NCBI GenBank assembly: GCA_023459275.1
Contig: JAEWVC010000091.1
Location: 91,053-155,052 of the forward strand
Length of the DNA: 64,000 nucleotides
Source: Bacillota bacterium
Lineage (GTDB): Bacteria > Bacillota > Clostridia > Christensenellales > Aristaeellaceae
Reading direction: 5' to 3'
Positions 22,538-31,369 of the stretch are shown in pieces (the stretch's first letter is position 1; each line of letters opens with the position of its first letter). Made by a program: the position numbers and the translations under genes. The notes under the pieces are model-generated. The model did not search any database. It was not told the DNA's origin and worked only from the letters and a program-made list of their open reading frames with translations.

Positions 22538-23659
22538 TTATCTGGTGAGGATGCTGGCCTCCGTCTCCTTGTCGAAGAAATGGAGGTGATTGGTGTCGAA
22601 GGCCACCTTGATCTGGTTGCCGGCGCGGCTGGTGGTGCGGGGGTCAACGCGGGCGATAATGTTGTCGTCCTTGCCGCTGGCCTTCAGGTACAGGTAGGTC
22701 TCGGAGCCCATCAGCTCGGTAACTTCCACGTTCACGTCGAGAACGGCCTCAGGCAGGCTGCTCAGGAACACATCTTCGTCGTGGATATTCTCGGGGCGGA
22801 TGCCCAGAACGACTTCCTTGCCCACATAGCCTTCGTCTGTGAGCTTGGCAATCTTGCCAGCGGGCACCAGAATTTTGTTGCTGCCGAACACCGCGTAAAC
22901 TTCCTTGCCTTCCTTCTGAAGCTTGGCGTCGAAGAAGTTCATCTGCGGGCTGCCGATGAAGCCGGCCACGAACTGGTTGACGGGATAGTCATACAGATTC
23001 TGGGGGCTGTCCACCTGCTGGATGAAACCGTCCTTCATGACAACGATGCGGGTGCCCATGGTCATGGCCTCGGTCTGGTCATGGGTCACGTAGATGAAGG
23101 TGGTTTGCAGCCTTTGATGCAGCTTGGTGATCTCGGTACGCATGGCCACACGGAGCTTGGCGTCCAGGTTGGACAGAGGTTCGTCCATCAGGAAGACCTT
23201 GGGCTCACGGACGATGGCGCGGCCCAGGGCTACGCGCTGCCTTTGGCCGCCGGAAAGTGCCTTGGGCTTGCGGTTGAGCAGATGGCTGATATCCAGGATG
23301 CGCGCGGCTTCTTCGACGCGGCGCTTGATCTCGTCCTTGGGGGTTTTACGCAGCTTCAGGCCGAAGGCCATGTTATCATATACCGTCATGTGGGGGTACA
23401 GGGCGTAGTTCTGGAATACCATGGCGATGTCGCGGTCCTTGGGGGCGACATCATTCACCAGCTTCTCGCCGATATAAAGCTGTCCGTCGCTGATCTCTTC
23501 CAGGCCTGCCACCATGCGCAGCGTGGTGGATTTTCCGCAGCCAGAGGGACCGACCAGAACGATGAATTCCTTGTCTTCGATATCCAGGCAAAAATCGCTG
23601 ACCGCCGTCACCCCGCCGGGATAGGTCTTGTAAATGTGGCTGAGAGATACGCTGGACAT
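22538..23659 (-). CDS. Sugar ABC transporter ATPase (MsmX/UgpC type)
   Basis: A 373-residue ATPase of the MalK/MsmX class. Walker A is GPSGCGKST, the signature LSGGQRQRVALGRA, Walker B VFLMDEPLSNLD, and the switch His is in THDQTEAMTM. The C-terminal 130 residues form the regulatory OB-type domain with LGIRPENIHDED. No permease or binding protein is adjacent, so it probably serves several distant sugar importers, as MsmX does in Bacillus. A TATAAT box lies at 23742-23747 upstream, with a poor -35. Confidence 0.96.
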   Translation of the reverse strand: MSSVSLSHIYKTYPGGVTAVSDFCLDIEDKEFIVLVGPSGCGKSTTLRMVAGLEEISDGQLYIGEKLVNDVAPKDRDIAMVFQNYALYPHMTVYDNMAFGLKLRKTPKDEIKRRVEEAARILDISHLLNRKPKALSGGQRQRVALGRAIVREPKVFLMDEPLSNLDAKLRVAMRTEITKLHQRLQTTFIYVTHDQTEAMTMGTRIVVMKDGFIQQVDSPQNLYDYPVNQFVAGFIGSPQMNFFDAKLQKEGKEVYAVFGSNKILVPAGKIAKLTDEGYVGKEVVLGIRPENIHDEDVFLSSLPEAVLDVNVEVTELMGSETYLYLKASGKDDNIIARVDPRTTSRAGNQIKVAFDTNHLHFFDKETEASILTR

Positions 23660-23865
23660 AGTTTCTCCTCCTTAACGTATGATTTCCAACACATGTTTGA
23701 TTCGTCCGTCTCCAATAGGATACGCACCTTGAGCTATCCTTATTATATAGATTCCCTATCCAAAAAGAAATAGGTTAAACTGACAAAGATTCAAAAGCGG
23801 GTTTGTTCACGATGTATACGATGGCAGATTTCTTCCCAAATATAACGTATAATCTGCCAAATTCG

Positions 23866-23906
23866 AAAAAAGGCACCCTGACAGGCCCCGATGGGCCCTC
23901 TGCGCC
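23866..23906 (-). terminator. Possible terminator of the macA/macB-like operon
   Basis: On the minus strand an imperfect hairpin (outer GGCGC with GGTGCC, inner GGCCC with GGGCC) is followed by six T. The 23660-24087 gap also holds repeat C copy 2 and a GGCAGATT/AATCTGCC inverted repeat at 23823-23858; nothing else was seen. Confidence 0.5.
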
Positions 23907-24015
23907 ATGGGAAGAAAAAACTATACATACAGAACCATGCGCCGCTGGAGGTCATGGGAGAAAAACGTTGCCTGTCCCCCTCCTTGGGAACCGCGCCCCG
24001 CTTTCTTTATAACTC

Positions 24016-24072
24016 TTATGAAGTTTTCTGGGCGGGTGCGGGAGGGCTCTTTTGAAAAAGAGGCCCTCCCGC
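24016..24072 (+). repeat. Repeat family C, copy 2
   Basis: Lead-in TTATGAAGTTTTCTGGGCGG, then arms GCGGGAGGGC and GCCCTCCCGC around CTTTTGAAAAAG. It lies 15 bp beyond the macB-like stop. Confidence 0.7.
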
Positions 24073-24087
24073 CTATTGTCCGGCCCT

Positions 24088-25248
24088 CTACGTCTCCCTC
24101 AGCGCATCCACCGGGGCCATCCTGGCGGCACGCCAGGCGGGGGCCACGCCGAAAAAGATCCCCACCAGCGCGGCAAACCCCAGCGCCATGGGAATAAGGC
24201 CCGGCCTGATGGCCGCCCGGATGCCGATCCAGGCGCCGGTCATGCGCACCATGACCTCCCCTGCCGCAACGCCCAGCACGCCACCCACCAGCGCATAGGC
24301 GGCGGCCTCCAGCAAAAACAGCAGGCACACCTGCCTTCCGGTGGCCCCCAGGGCCTTCATGACGCCGATCTCCTGCCGCCGCTCCCTGACGGAGACAAGC
24401 AAGATATTCATCACGCCGATGCCGCCCACCAGCAGGCAGATCACCGCCACGCAGCAAAGCACCATTACAAAAATGCGCACCACCGCCCGGGCCGCCTCGA
24501 TTTCCGCCTGGAGCGTCATCGCCTTGTAGCTTCCCCCCGTATCCGCCAAAGCGGCCAGTGCCTCCGTAGCCAGTGTGTTTCCTGAAATGTTTTTGGGCAC
24601 GGACAGCATTACCTCGCCCACGCTTTCCCCAAAGGCATCACAAAAGGCGGACAGGGGGATTAGCAGCGTGCCGTCGGTCCCCAGGCCGGCAACCTGCGCC
24701 CCCAGGTTATCCGTAATCCCCACAAGTACGTACAGCCGCCCTGCCGCCGCCACACGCCGGCCTACGCAATCGCCAGCCTCCCCGCCGAAAAGGGCTTCCG
24801 CCAAGCTCCTGTCGATGACCGCGGCGGCGGCACCCTCCTGCTGGTCCCGCAGGCTCAAAAAGCGCCCGGCGATGATGTTGGGCTTTTGCACCTCCGCAAG
24901 ATATTCGTCGCAGCCGCACACATGGGCGAAAGCCGTTTCCCCGCCCGCGCTCACCACCAGGGTTTGATGGGCCTGGGCGGTAGCCGGCGCCCCCGTGGCC
25001 TGCCGGAGTAGTTCCCCGTCGGAGGCCTGCAAAGCGCGGCTGCTCTGCCCCCGGGCGGTGATCCATACCTTGTCCACGCCCATGCGGGTCATCTCCATCT
25101 CCACCTGCTGCTGGCCCGCGTCCCCCAAAGCCAGTACCGCCAGGATGGCCCCGATGCCAATGGCCAGGCCCAGCACCGTAAGCACCGAGCGCATGGGAGT
25201 TTGGAAAATATTCACTGCCGCCAGATGAACCGCGTCCCCGCCCTTCAC
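24088..25248 (-). CDS. MacB-like ABC transporter permease (FtsX type)
   Basis: A 386-residue permease with an N-terminal membrane helix (RSVLTVLGLAIGIGAILAVL), a large extracytoplasmic MacB_PCD domain (about residues 45-255) and three C-terminal helices of the FtsX fold containing IGVMKALGATGRQV. It has no fused ATPase. It overlaps the adaptor gene by 4 bp. In MacAB-type systems a third ATPase subunit is needed; none is encoded next to this pair, so it must come from elsewhere. Substrate unknown. Confidence 0.92.
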   Translation of the reverse strand: MKGGDAVHLAAVNIFQTPMRSVLTVLGLAIGIGAILAVLALGDAGQQQVEMEMTRMGVDKVWITARGQSSRALQASDGELLRQATGAPATAQAHQTLVVSAGGETAFAHVCGCDEYLAEVQKPNIIAGRFLSLRDQQEGAAAAVIDRSLAEALFGGEAGDCVGRRVAAAGRLYVLVGITDNLGAQVAGLGTDGTLLIPLSAFCDAFGESVGEVMLSVPKNISGNTLATEALAALADTGGSYKAMTLQAEIEAARAVVRIFVMVLCCVAVICLLVGGIGVMNILLVSVRERRQEIGVMKALGATGRQVCLLFLLEAAAYALVGGVLGVAAGEVMVRMTGAWIGIRAAIRPGLIPMALGFAALVGIFFGVAPAWRAARMAPVDALRET

Positions 25249-26228
25249 TCCCGCACCACCTTCAGGCGCACGCCGTCGCTCAAGGCATCATTAGGCTTGA
25301 GCACCAGTTCCGTGCCCACCGCAACGTTCCCGACGGCGGCATAGGCGCTGTCAAGCAGGAGGATGGACAGGCTTTTTTCAAAGGCCCGCCCGCGGTACAC
25401 CTCAAACACGGTATCACGTCCGGTAAGCGCCTCCACGGGGATCACGGGCACCTGCGTCTTTTCCTTAAGGATCACATCCACCTCCACCTGGGCGCCGATG
25501 GGCACGGAGAGGCCGTCCGAAGGCGTCAGCACCACCTGCGCGTAGGGCACCCCCAGGCTGTCTGGCTTTAACAGCCCCACCTTCGCCACGGCAGCCTCCC
25601 CAAGGGGCAGGCTGTTTTGCGTAATGCGCGCACGCATCCCTTCCCGGATCATGGACCGGTCCCTGGCGTTCACTTCCGCCCTGATCTCCGCTTCCGTGGC
25701 GGCGAGCACCGCCCCAGGGCTCCCGGGCAGCAGCAGCTCCCCCTCCCTGGCTTTCACCTCCAGCACCTGTCCGTCCCGAAACGCCCGCTGGGTCAGCCCC
25801 GCGATCTCGGCTGTAAGCGAATCGATCCGGGAGGAAAGCTCCGCCGCCGTATCGGCATAGCCGGAGGGTGAACCCTGAACAAAGGCCGCGGCCGCTTCCT
25901 CTTCCCGGATATCCGAAAGCGCCCTCACTGCCCTTGACAGGGCGGCCTGGGCCCCGGAGTCATCCAGGCGGTACAAAGGCTGCCCCGCCGAAACGGCCTG
26001 CCCTTCCCGCACATACACCTGAACCACCACGCCGCCTACGGGATGGGCGCTTGCGTATTCCCCCGCCCTGGCGGCCGTGCCCACCACGGACACTGTTTTT
26101 TCCACGCTGCCCAGGGCCACCCTGACTGTTTGCACCGTCTCCCACCGCTCCACCGGCCAGGTCCAAAGGGCCGCCGCCGTCAAAGCCGTAATGCCCAGCA
26201 TCCAAAAAGAAGCCGTCGATCTGCGCAT
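25245..26228 (-). CDS. HlyD/MacA-like efflux adaptor protein
   Basis: A 327-residue membrane-fusion-type protein. An N-terminal membrane helix (FWMLGITALTAAALW) is followed by a lipoyl/barrel half (VGTAARAGEY, HPVGGVVVQVYVREGQAV), a short helical hairpin, the returning lipoyl half, and a beta-barrel with IGAQVEVDVILKEK. The chosen ATG at 26228 starts just before the membrane helix; the frame stays open upstream through the structured leader but without plausible signals. It works with the MacB-like permease that overlaps its stop. Confidence 0.88.
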   Translation of the reverse strand: MRRSTASFWMLGITALTAAALWTWPVERWETVQTVRVALGSVEKTVSVVGTAARAGEYASAHPVGGVVVQVYVREGQAVSAGQPLYRLDDSGAQAALSRAVRALSDIREEEAAAAFVQGSPSGYADTAAELSSRIDSLTAEIAGLTQRAFRDGQVLEVKAREGELLLPGSPGAVLAATEAEIRAEVNARDRSMIREGMRARITQNSLPLGEAAVAKVGLLKPDSLGVPYAQVVLTPSDGLSVPIGAQVEVDVILKEKTQVPVIPVEALTGRDTVFEVYRGRAFEKSLSILLLDSAYAAVGNVAVGTELVLKPNDALSDGVRLKVVRE

Positions 26229-26358
26229 GCCGCCGCTCCGCCTTCCAACTTTCACAGTGCTATTTTGGCTGGGCGGGAGCCAAATAACCCCGGAGGAAAA
26301 CGGTAGTTTTTCCTGTTTTGCCAGCAAGCTCTTGCGTGCCGCGGCGTTTCTTTCAGCG

Positions 26359-26508
26359 GCAGCAAGGGATGCACAAAGCCCGCGGATGCAGTTCTGCCAT
26401 CTGCAAACGCGGGCCTTGCTTGTATGGAGGATAGGGAGGTCGGCATTCCGAAGAATGCCAAGAAAAGGAGTTTGCATCCGGGATACGGTGGCTTGCATCC
26501 CTTACTGC
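26359..26508 (-). ncRNA. Candidate structured leader RNA upstream of macA-like gene
   Basis: The ends pair over 15 bp (GCAGTAAGGGATGCA at 26494-26508 with TGCATCCCTTGCTGC at 26359-26373, one G-U). Inside are a 7-bp UUCG hairpin GGCATTC-TTCG-GAATGCC (26442-26459) and a hairpin closed by GCCCGCG/CGCGGGC (26378-26414). GGATGCA occurs twice and TGCATCC twice, so alternative pairings are possible. The element lies about 130 nt before the adaptor gene. No known class was recognised. The strand is inferred from the downstream gene. This is the main content of the 26229-26580 gap. Confidence 0.5.
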
Positions 26509-26580
26509 AAGACCATTGTACCAGCCGATTGTGAACTGCGTTTGAACAATGCATGAATTCCGGCCGTATTTTCCGTGACG

Positions 26581-27198
26581 CTATCTTTGCGCCTGCAGAT
26601 CCTGCCGCGTCCTGCGGATGCCCTGCACCTTTTCGGAAAGCGCCTTGTCGCTTTCATCCAGAACGTTGTCCAGGTAATTGAACATATCCTGGCGCAGCGA
26701 ATCCATCTCCTCGTGGGTGGCCTGGCGCAGCTCTTCCGCCTCCGCCTGGGCGCGGGCCATGATTTCTTCCTCGCTCACCAACTGCTGGGCGTGGCCTTCG
26801 GCCTCGTCCACAATCTCCTTGGCCCGGCGCTGGGCTTCCGCCACGATGCGGCTGGCCTGCTCGTTGCTTCCGCGGTACAATTCATCAGCCTTCATCTGTG
26901 CGTTGGCGGTGGTAAGCTGGGCGGAGCGCACCGCCTCGTCCACCGTCTGCCGCGCCTTGGCGTTGGCTTCCGCCACGGCGTTTTCTGCCCTGGACCTGGC
27001 CTCACCGATGATTCTGGCCTCGTTTTCAATGATGCTGTCGGCCCGTTTGATTTCGTCCGGCAGCCCTTCCGCCAGGCTCTGCAGCAAGGACCGCATCTTG
27101 TTCCTGTCCACCATGTACAGGTTGGTCATGGGAATTTTTGAGCTGCCCATCAGCAGGCCATCCATCTGGTCAATGATCTCACGCGTATGCTGTTCCAT
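26581..27198 (-). CDS. Coiled-coil protein resembling ATP synthase subunit B/H
   Basis: A 205-residue, highly charged helical protein. Residues about 55-190 are almost continuous coiled coil rich in A, E, R and Q (for example AENAVAEANAKARQTVDEAV). It resembles the proteins often annotated as V-type ATPase subunit H-like next to coaD in Clostridia. There is no membrane helix. The ATG at 27198 has GGAGGG upstream. A cytoskeletal or DivIVA-like scaffold role is possible but unproven. It lies 34 bp after coaD. Confidence 0.85.
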   Translation of the reverse strand: MEQHTREIIDQMDGLLMGSSKIPMTNLYMVDRNKMRSLLQSLAEGLPDEIKRADSIIENEARIIGEARSRAENAVAEANAKARQTVDEAVRSAQLTTANAQMKADELYRGSNEQASRIVAEAQRRAKEIVDEAEGHAQQLVSEEEIMARAQAEAEELRQATHEEMDSLRQDMFNYLDNVLDESDKALSEKVQGIRRTRQDLQAQR

Positions 27199-27232
27199 GG
27201 TATTCCCTCCCTGACGGTCCGTCATTATGCTT

Positions 27233-27718
27233 TTATGGGGTTGAAAATTTTTCCCGGATATCCTGCAGAATACCCTCCGGCACCATGGACGAAACATCCC
27301 CCCCGAAGGAGGCTACCTCCCTGACGACGCTGGAACTGATGTAGCCGTACTGCGGGCCCGTCATCATAAACAGTGTTTCCAGTTCCGGAGATATTTGATG
27401 GTTCACCTGGGCCATCTGAAACTCGCTTTCAAAGTCGCTCACCGCGCGCAGGCCCCTGATGACCACCGCACCGTGTTGGGTTTTAATATAGTCTACCAAA
27501 AGCCCCTCAAAACAATCCACTTCCACATTGGAAAGTTCCGCGCAGGCCCTTTTGATCATTTCCACGCGCTTTTCAAGGGGAAACCAGCCCGGCTTGTTTG
27601 GATTCCGAAGCACCGCCACGGTCACCCTGGGAAAGATGCCCGCCGCCCTGCGGATGATGTCCACATGGCCCAGGGTGATGGGGTCAAAGCTGCCGGGGTA
27701 TACGCAGCACGTTTTCAA
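27233..27718 (-). CDS. coaD: Phosphopantetheine adenylyltransferase
   Basis: A 161-residue enzyme making dephospho-CoA from 4'-phosphopantetheine and ATP, the penultimate step of CoA synthesis. The nucleotidyl-transfer motif YPGSFDPITLGHVD is at the N-terminus and ISSSVVREVA is near residue 130. It overlaps rsmD by 4 bp, a very common pair. Confidence 0.98.
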   Translation of the reverse strand: MKTCCVYPGSFDPITLGHVDIIRRAAGIFPRVTVAVLRNPNKPGWFPLEKRVEMIKRACAELSNVEVDCFEGLLVDYIKTQHGAVVIRGLRAVSDFESEFQMAQVNHQISPELETLFMMTGPQYGYISSSVVREVASFGGDVSSMVPEGILQDIREKFSTP

Positions 27719-28287
27719 CCGTCCGTTTCCTCCTTTTCCGCAAGCCTCAAAAAGGTGATGCCCGTGTCGCCGTAGCGCCTTGTATCCGTGACCCGGAATC
27801 TCCCACCCGGCCTGGGCGGCGTGGCGAGGGCATGCTCAATCACGATCAGGGCGTCTGCGGCCAGGATGCCGCGTTCCAGCATACGATCGCACATTTCCCC
27901 CGTATTCGCCATCCTGTAGGGAGGATCCATAAAAACAAGGTCAAAAACGTTCCGCTCATAATAGGACTGGGTGCCCAGAGCCAGCGACCAGTCCGAACAA
28001 ACCACCTGCGCATTGCTGCCATAGCCCAGCCGCTCAATATTCTCCCTGATCACCTTTGCCGCCTGGCGGGATTTATCCACAAACACCGCGTCAGCAGCCC
28101 CCCGGCTCAGCGCCTCCAGCCCCAGCGCGCCGCTGCCGGCAAACAGGTCCAGCACGGAACGGCCTTCTATCTTCCCCTGCAGGATGTTGAACAGGGATTC
28201 CCGCACCTTGTCCTGGGTGGGCCTGGTATCCATGCCCCGGGGCGCGTCAATCATCCTGGAGCGGGCTTCGCCGCCAATAATCCGCAC
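27715..28287 (-). CDS. rsmD: 16S rRNA (guanine-966-N2)-methyltransferase
   Basis: A 190-residue SAM methyltransferase acting on assembled 30S precursors. It begins MRIIGGEARSRMIDAPRG, has the SAM loop DLFAGSGALGLEALSRGA and the catalytic DPPY in VFMDPPYRM. It is coupled to coaD by a 4-bp overlap and lies 12 bp after an uncharacterised membrane protein gene. Confidence 0.97.
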   Translation of the reverse strand: MRIIGGEARSRMIDAPRGMDTRPTQDKVRESLFNILQGKIEGRSVLDLFAGSGALGLEALSRGAADAVFVDKSRQAAKVIRENIERLGYGSNAQVVCSDWSLALGTQSYYERNVFDLVFMDPPYRMANTGEMCDRMLERGILAADALIVIEHALATPPRPGGRFRVTDTRRYGDTGITFLRLAEKEETDG

Positions 28288-28299
28288 GATATCCTCCGG

Positions 28300-29106
28300 T
28301 CATACCAGCTGCTCGGGGCCCTTTTGCTGCCGCCGCTGCTGCTCCTTTTTGTCCCTTTTCTTCTTCTTGCGCCGGCTCTGGGCGATGCTGGTATGCACCC
28401 TGCTGCGAAGCTCCCTGCCCCGCAAATACCCCAAGGCGTACCCTGCGGGCACGATCAGCACCAGCAGGGGGCTCAACCTTTCCACCGCCAGCACGGCGTG
28501 GGCGTTGCCGCTGCCCACCAGGCTGACAAAGGGCAAAATGAACATCCGGACGGCAAGCCGCACAATGTCCAGAAAGCCGATGGACGACGCGGTTTGGTAA
28601 TACTTCAGCGCATCGCCGATCTCCGGCCTGCGCTGATAGACGGATACCCAACCCGGAAGCACGCCCAACGCGTAGGTTTGAAGCCGGGCCGTCACCGCCA
28701 GGATCAGGGCCAGAAGCACATAGGGCAGCGCGCCCAGCAGCGCTGTCGCAACGCCCTTCGCGGGCGTGAAGCATCTGGCTCTTTCAGAATCGGGCACCGC
28801 CTTGCCCTCCTCCTCCCGCTGGTACATGATCTCCCCGAACGCCGCGTCCGACTCCCCGTGGGATGCGCCGCTCATGTACAGCAAGCCGCCGCACATAGCA
28901 ATCAGCGCAACGTTGGTGACCACGCGGAGGATGATGTTGTCAAACATCAGCATCGCACCGACCAGCAGGTAGATGATCACGGTCACCAGGGCGGTGCCGG
29001 CCACCCGCAGCGCGCGCTTGAACGTTGCCTGGTCCACCGCCCGGCCCGTCATCATGGGCTTTGTAACGATCTTTATTTTCTTTTTCCCTGTTGCGCTTTT
29101 TTGCAT
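28300..29106 (-). CDS. Uncharacterised membrane protein
   Basis: A 268-residue protein with about five hydrophobic segments (the first is GTALVTVIIYLLVGAMLMF near residue 40) and strongly basic ends; the C-terminal 40 residues are rich in K, R and Q. I do not recognise the family. The ATG at 29106 has AAAGGAAC upstream; a TTG two codons earlier is also open. It lies in the alr-to-coaD run, between the 5-FTHF cyclo-ligase and rsmD genes. Confidence 0.85.
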   Translation of the reverse strand: MQKSATGKKKIKIVTKPMMTGRAVDQATFKRALRVAGTALVTVIIYLLVGAMLMFDNIILRVVTNVALIAMCGGLLYMSGASHGESDAAFGEIMYQREEEGKAVPDSERARCFTPAKGVATALLGALPYVLLALILAVTARLQTYALGVLPGWVSVYQRRPEIGDALKYYQTASSIGFLDIVRLAVRMFILPFVSLVGSGNAHAVLAVERLSPLLVLIVPAGYALGYLRGRELRSRVHTSIAQSRRKKKKRDKKEQQRRQQKGPEQLV

Positions 29107-29130
29107 GCCCAAAGTTCCTTTCCGTACCCT

Positions 29131-29700
29131 TTATGCGGGCAGAGCCGGCGCAATGCCGCCGCCTGTGATAATCCATTGTACCAAATAATCCTTGTCCCCG
29201 CAAGGGACGGCGGGAACTACCTGCCGTTTAAGCACCAATGCAGCCCTGGAGCAGCTTGTTTTAGGCAGGTACCGGTCATAGTATCCGCCGCCGTTGCCCA
29301 GACGGCGGCCGTACCTGTCCACCGCCAATGCCGGGATCAGCAAAAGCGAGAGTTCTTCCGGCGGCACGGTCTCCGCTTCCTCTCCCGGTTCCTTGATGCT
29401 CCACCGGCCGGGACGCAAAAAAGCCGGGTCAAGCACCCGGCGGAATTCCATAAGGCCCGCTTCGTACGTTTTCGGCAGCGCCAGCGTTTTTCCAGCTTTA
29501 AGCACCGCATCCATCACAGGCCCGGTGTCCATCTCCCAGGGCATGCCCACATAGCATCCCACCACGGACGCCCTTTGAAACGGTTCCCAGGCGGCGATAT
29601 GGGAAGCGGCCAATAGCCCTTCGGAAAGCCGCTCCGCGGGCTGCGGCAGCGCCCGCATCGCCCTGCGCAGCGCCGCCTTCTCCTCATTCGTCATGCTCAT
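29131..29700 (-). CDS. 5-formyltetrahydrofolate cyclo-ligase
   Basis: A 189-residue enzyme that converts 5-formyl-THF to 5,10-methenyl-THF with ATP. The hallmark GRRLGNGGGYYDRYLPK lies near residue 140, and an earlier block reads VVGCYVGMPWEMDTGPVMD. The ATG at 29700 lies inside the end of alr (17 bp overlap), so translation is coupled. A start two codons later is equally possible. Confidence 0.95.
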   Translation of the reverse strand: MSMTNEEKAALRRAMRALPQPAERLSEGLLAASHIAAWEPFQRASVVGCYVGMPWEMDTGPVMDAVLKAGKTLALPKTYEAGLMEFRRVLDPAFLRPGRWSIKEPGEEAETVPPEELSLLLIPALAVDRYGRRLGNGGGYYDRYLPKTSCSRAALVLKRQVVPAVPCGDKDYLVQWIITGGGIAPALPA

Positions 29701-30790
29701 AACGCCTTGTCACCCGGGCGGTGGGCGCCAGGAGCACCTCATAGCTGATGGTGCCCGCCCACTCCCCCAACTGGTCCGCGGTGATTTCGCTTTTCCCCTG
29801 CCGGCCAAGAAGCACAGCCTCCGCGCCGGGCACGGCTTCTTGGATCCCCGTAACATCCACCATGGTTTGATCCATGCACACCCTGCCCAGGATGGGCGCG
29901 AACTTCCCGCCGATGAGCACCTTCCCACGGTTTGACAGCATGCGGTGGTACCCGTCGCCGTACCCCACGGGCAGAGTCGCCACCCGCATTTCCTTTTCCG
30001 CGGTAAACGTGCGGCCATAGCTCACCGTATCGCCCATTTCAATAGTTTTCACATGGACCGCCTCCGTCACCCAGCGCTGGGCCGGGCGCAGGGGCACCTC
30101 CGTTTTCACCGGCGGGCAGCCGTACATGGCAATGCCGGGGCGTACCATGTCAAGGCGCGCCTTCGGGTACCGCAGCGCCGCCGCGCTGTTGGCGGCGTGG
30201 CGCAGGGTCCCTTTAGGAAGGATTTCGCACATGTGCAAAAACTTTTCCAACTGGCCAAGGGTGAACTCCTCCGTCTCCCCGTCCGCATCGGCAAAATGGG
30301 TGAACGCCCCGGTGAGCTTCACCCGCGGGGAGGCTTTCAGCGCGTTAAGCACCGCCTGCGCCTCAGCAAAAGAGCGTACGCCGATGCGGCCCATGCCCGT
30401 ATCGATTTTCAAGTGGACAAAGGCGTCTTTCTTTTGGCGTTCGCACTCTTGCGCAAGCCAAAGGACCATCTCCGCCCGGCAAACGGTCTGGGTCAGCCCA
30501 TACCGCACCGCGGCTTCGGCCCCGCCCCCTGAAAGCGCGCCGAAGATCAAAACCGGGGCCTCCAGGCCGCTTTCCCGAAGCAGCACGCCCTCCTCCGGAG
30601 TAGCCACCCCAAGAAATGATGCCCCCGCGGAAAGGGCGGCTTTCGCCACCTTGACCATGCCGTGGCCATAGGCGTCCGCCTTGACCACGGCCATCAGCTT
30701 AACATCCGTTCCCACCGCGCCCTTCAGGGCGCGCACATTATCGCGGATGGCATCAAGGTCCACCACCCGCTCGTTTTTACGGTATTCCAT
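29684..30790 (-). CDS. alr: Alanine racemase
   Basis: A 368-residue PLP enzyme providing D-alanine for peptidoglycan. The PLP lysine is in VVKADAYGHG near residue 40, the catalytic Tyr region is VSYGRTF, and the C-terminal domain has VCMDQTMVDVT. It follows the ACT protein by 24 bp and overlaps the cyclo-ligase gene. Whether a second alr exists elsewhere is unknown. Confidence 0.97.
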   Translation of the reverse strand: MEYRKNERVVDLDAIRDNVRALKGAVGTDVKLMAVVKADAYGHGMVKVAKAALSAGASFLGVATPEEGVLLRESGLEAPVLIFGALSGGGAEAAVRYGLTQTVCRAEMVLWLAQECERQKKDAFVHLKIDTGMGRIGVRSFAEAQAVLNALKASPRVKLTGAFTHFADADGETEEFTLGQLEKFLHMCEILPKGTLRHAANSAAALRYPKARLDMVRPGIAMYGCPPVKTEVPLRPAQRWVTEAVHVKTIEMGDTVSYGRTFTAEKEMRVATLPVGYGDGYHRMLSNRGKVLIGGKFAPILGRVCMDQTMVDVTGIQEAVPGAEAVLLGRQGKSEITADQLGEWAGTISYEVLLAPTARVTRRYEHDE

Positions 30791-30814
30791 GAACCGGCCT
30801 TCTTTTACGATTAG

Positions 30815-31246
30815 TTACAGGTGGCGTACCTCATCCTGGGAAAGCAGGCGCACGCCATGGTCCGTAAGCACCTTCGCCGCCTTTTCGATCTCCTCCACCC
30901 GGAAGATGATCAATGCGTTCTTGCCCGCGTTCCTAACGAAGCTGTACAGGTATTCGATGCTGATGCCGTTTTCCGACAGCATTTGCAGCACCTTGGCCAG
31001 GCCGCCGGGCACATCCGGCACGGAGGCGGCCAGCACATCGGTCAGCCGCACGGTATAACCCGCCTCGCTGATAAGCTTCTCCGCCCGTTCATAGTCGGCC
31101 ACGATCCCCCGCAGGATGCCAAAATTGGTGGTATCGGCGATGGACAGGGAAACCAGATCGATTTGGTGCTCCCCCAGCAGCCTGGTAAAGTCCGCCAGGC
31201 GGCCGGGCGTGTTCTCGATGAATACGGAAATCTGCTTGACGTACAT
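30815..31246 (-). CDS. Tandem ACT-domain protein (COG4747-like)
   Basis: A 143-residue protein made of two ACT domains: residues 1-70 (QISVFIENTPGRLADFTRLL) and 72-143 (VPDVPGGLAKVLQMLSENGI). ACT domains bind amino acids. Proteins of this size commonly sit next to paaK and ior genes, and here it follows paaK, so it probably senses an aromatic or branched amino acid and tunes that pathway. The start is supported by AAAGGAGGCGGG, with a TATACT box further upstream. Confidence 0.92.
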   Translation of the reverse strand: MYVKQISVFIENTPGRLADFTRLLGEHQIDLVSLSIADTTNFGILRGIVADYERAEKLISEAGYTVRLTDVLAASVPDVPGGLAKVLQMLSENGISIEYLYSFVRNAGKNALIIFRVEEIEKAAKVLTDHGVRLLSQDEVRHL

Positions 31247-31369
31247 AATCCCGCCTCCTTTATGGTGCCTGTGCTATTTGATAGTATACATGAAACCCGA
31301 TGCCCGTAGAAAAGGAAATCTGATGTCCATAACGGTTCCGCCTGACAAGGAGCCGGAAGCGTGATGCCA

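Noticed and set aside
21002..23773. A 923-codon open frame on the plus strand opposite ctpA, the PucR-like and MsmX genes
   Set aside because: It lies antisense to three well-recognised proteins, has a low-complexity H/G/Q-rich translation, and no ribosome-binding site. It is a by-product of GC-rich codon use.
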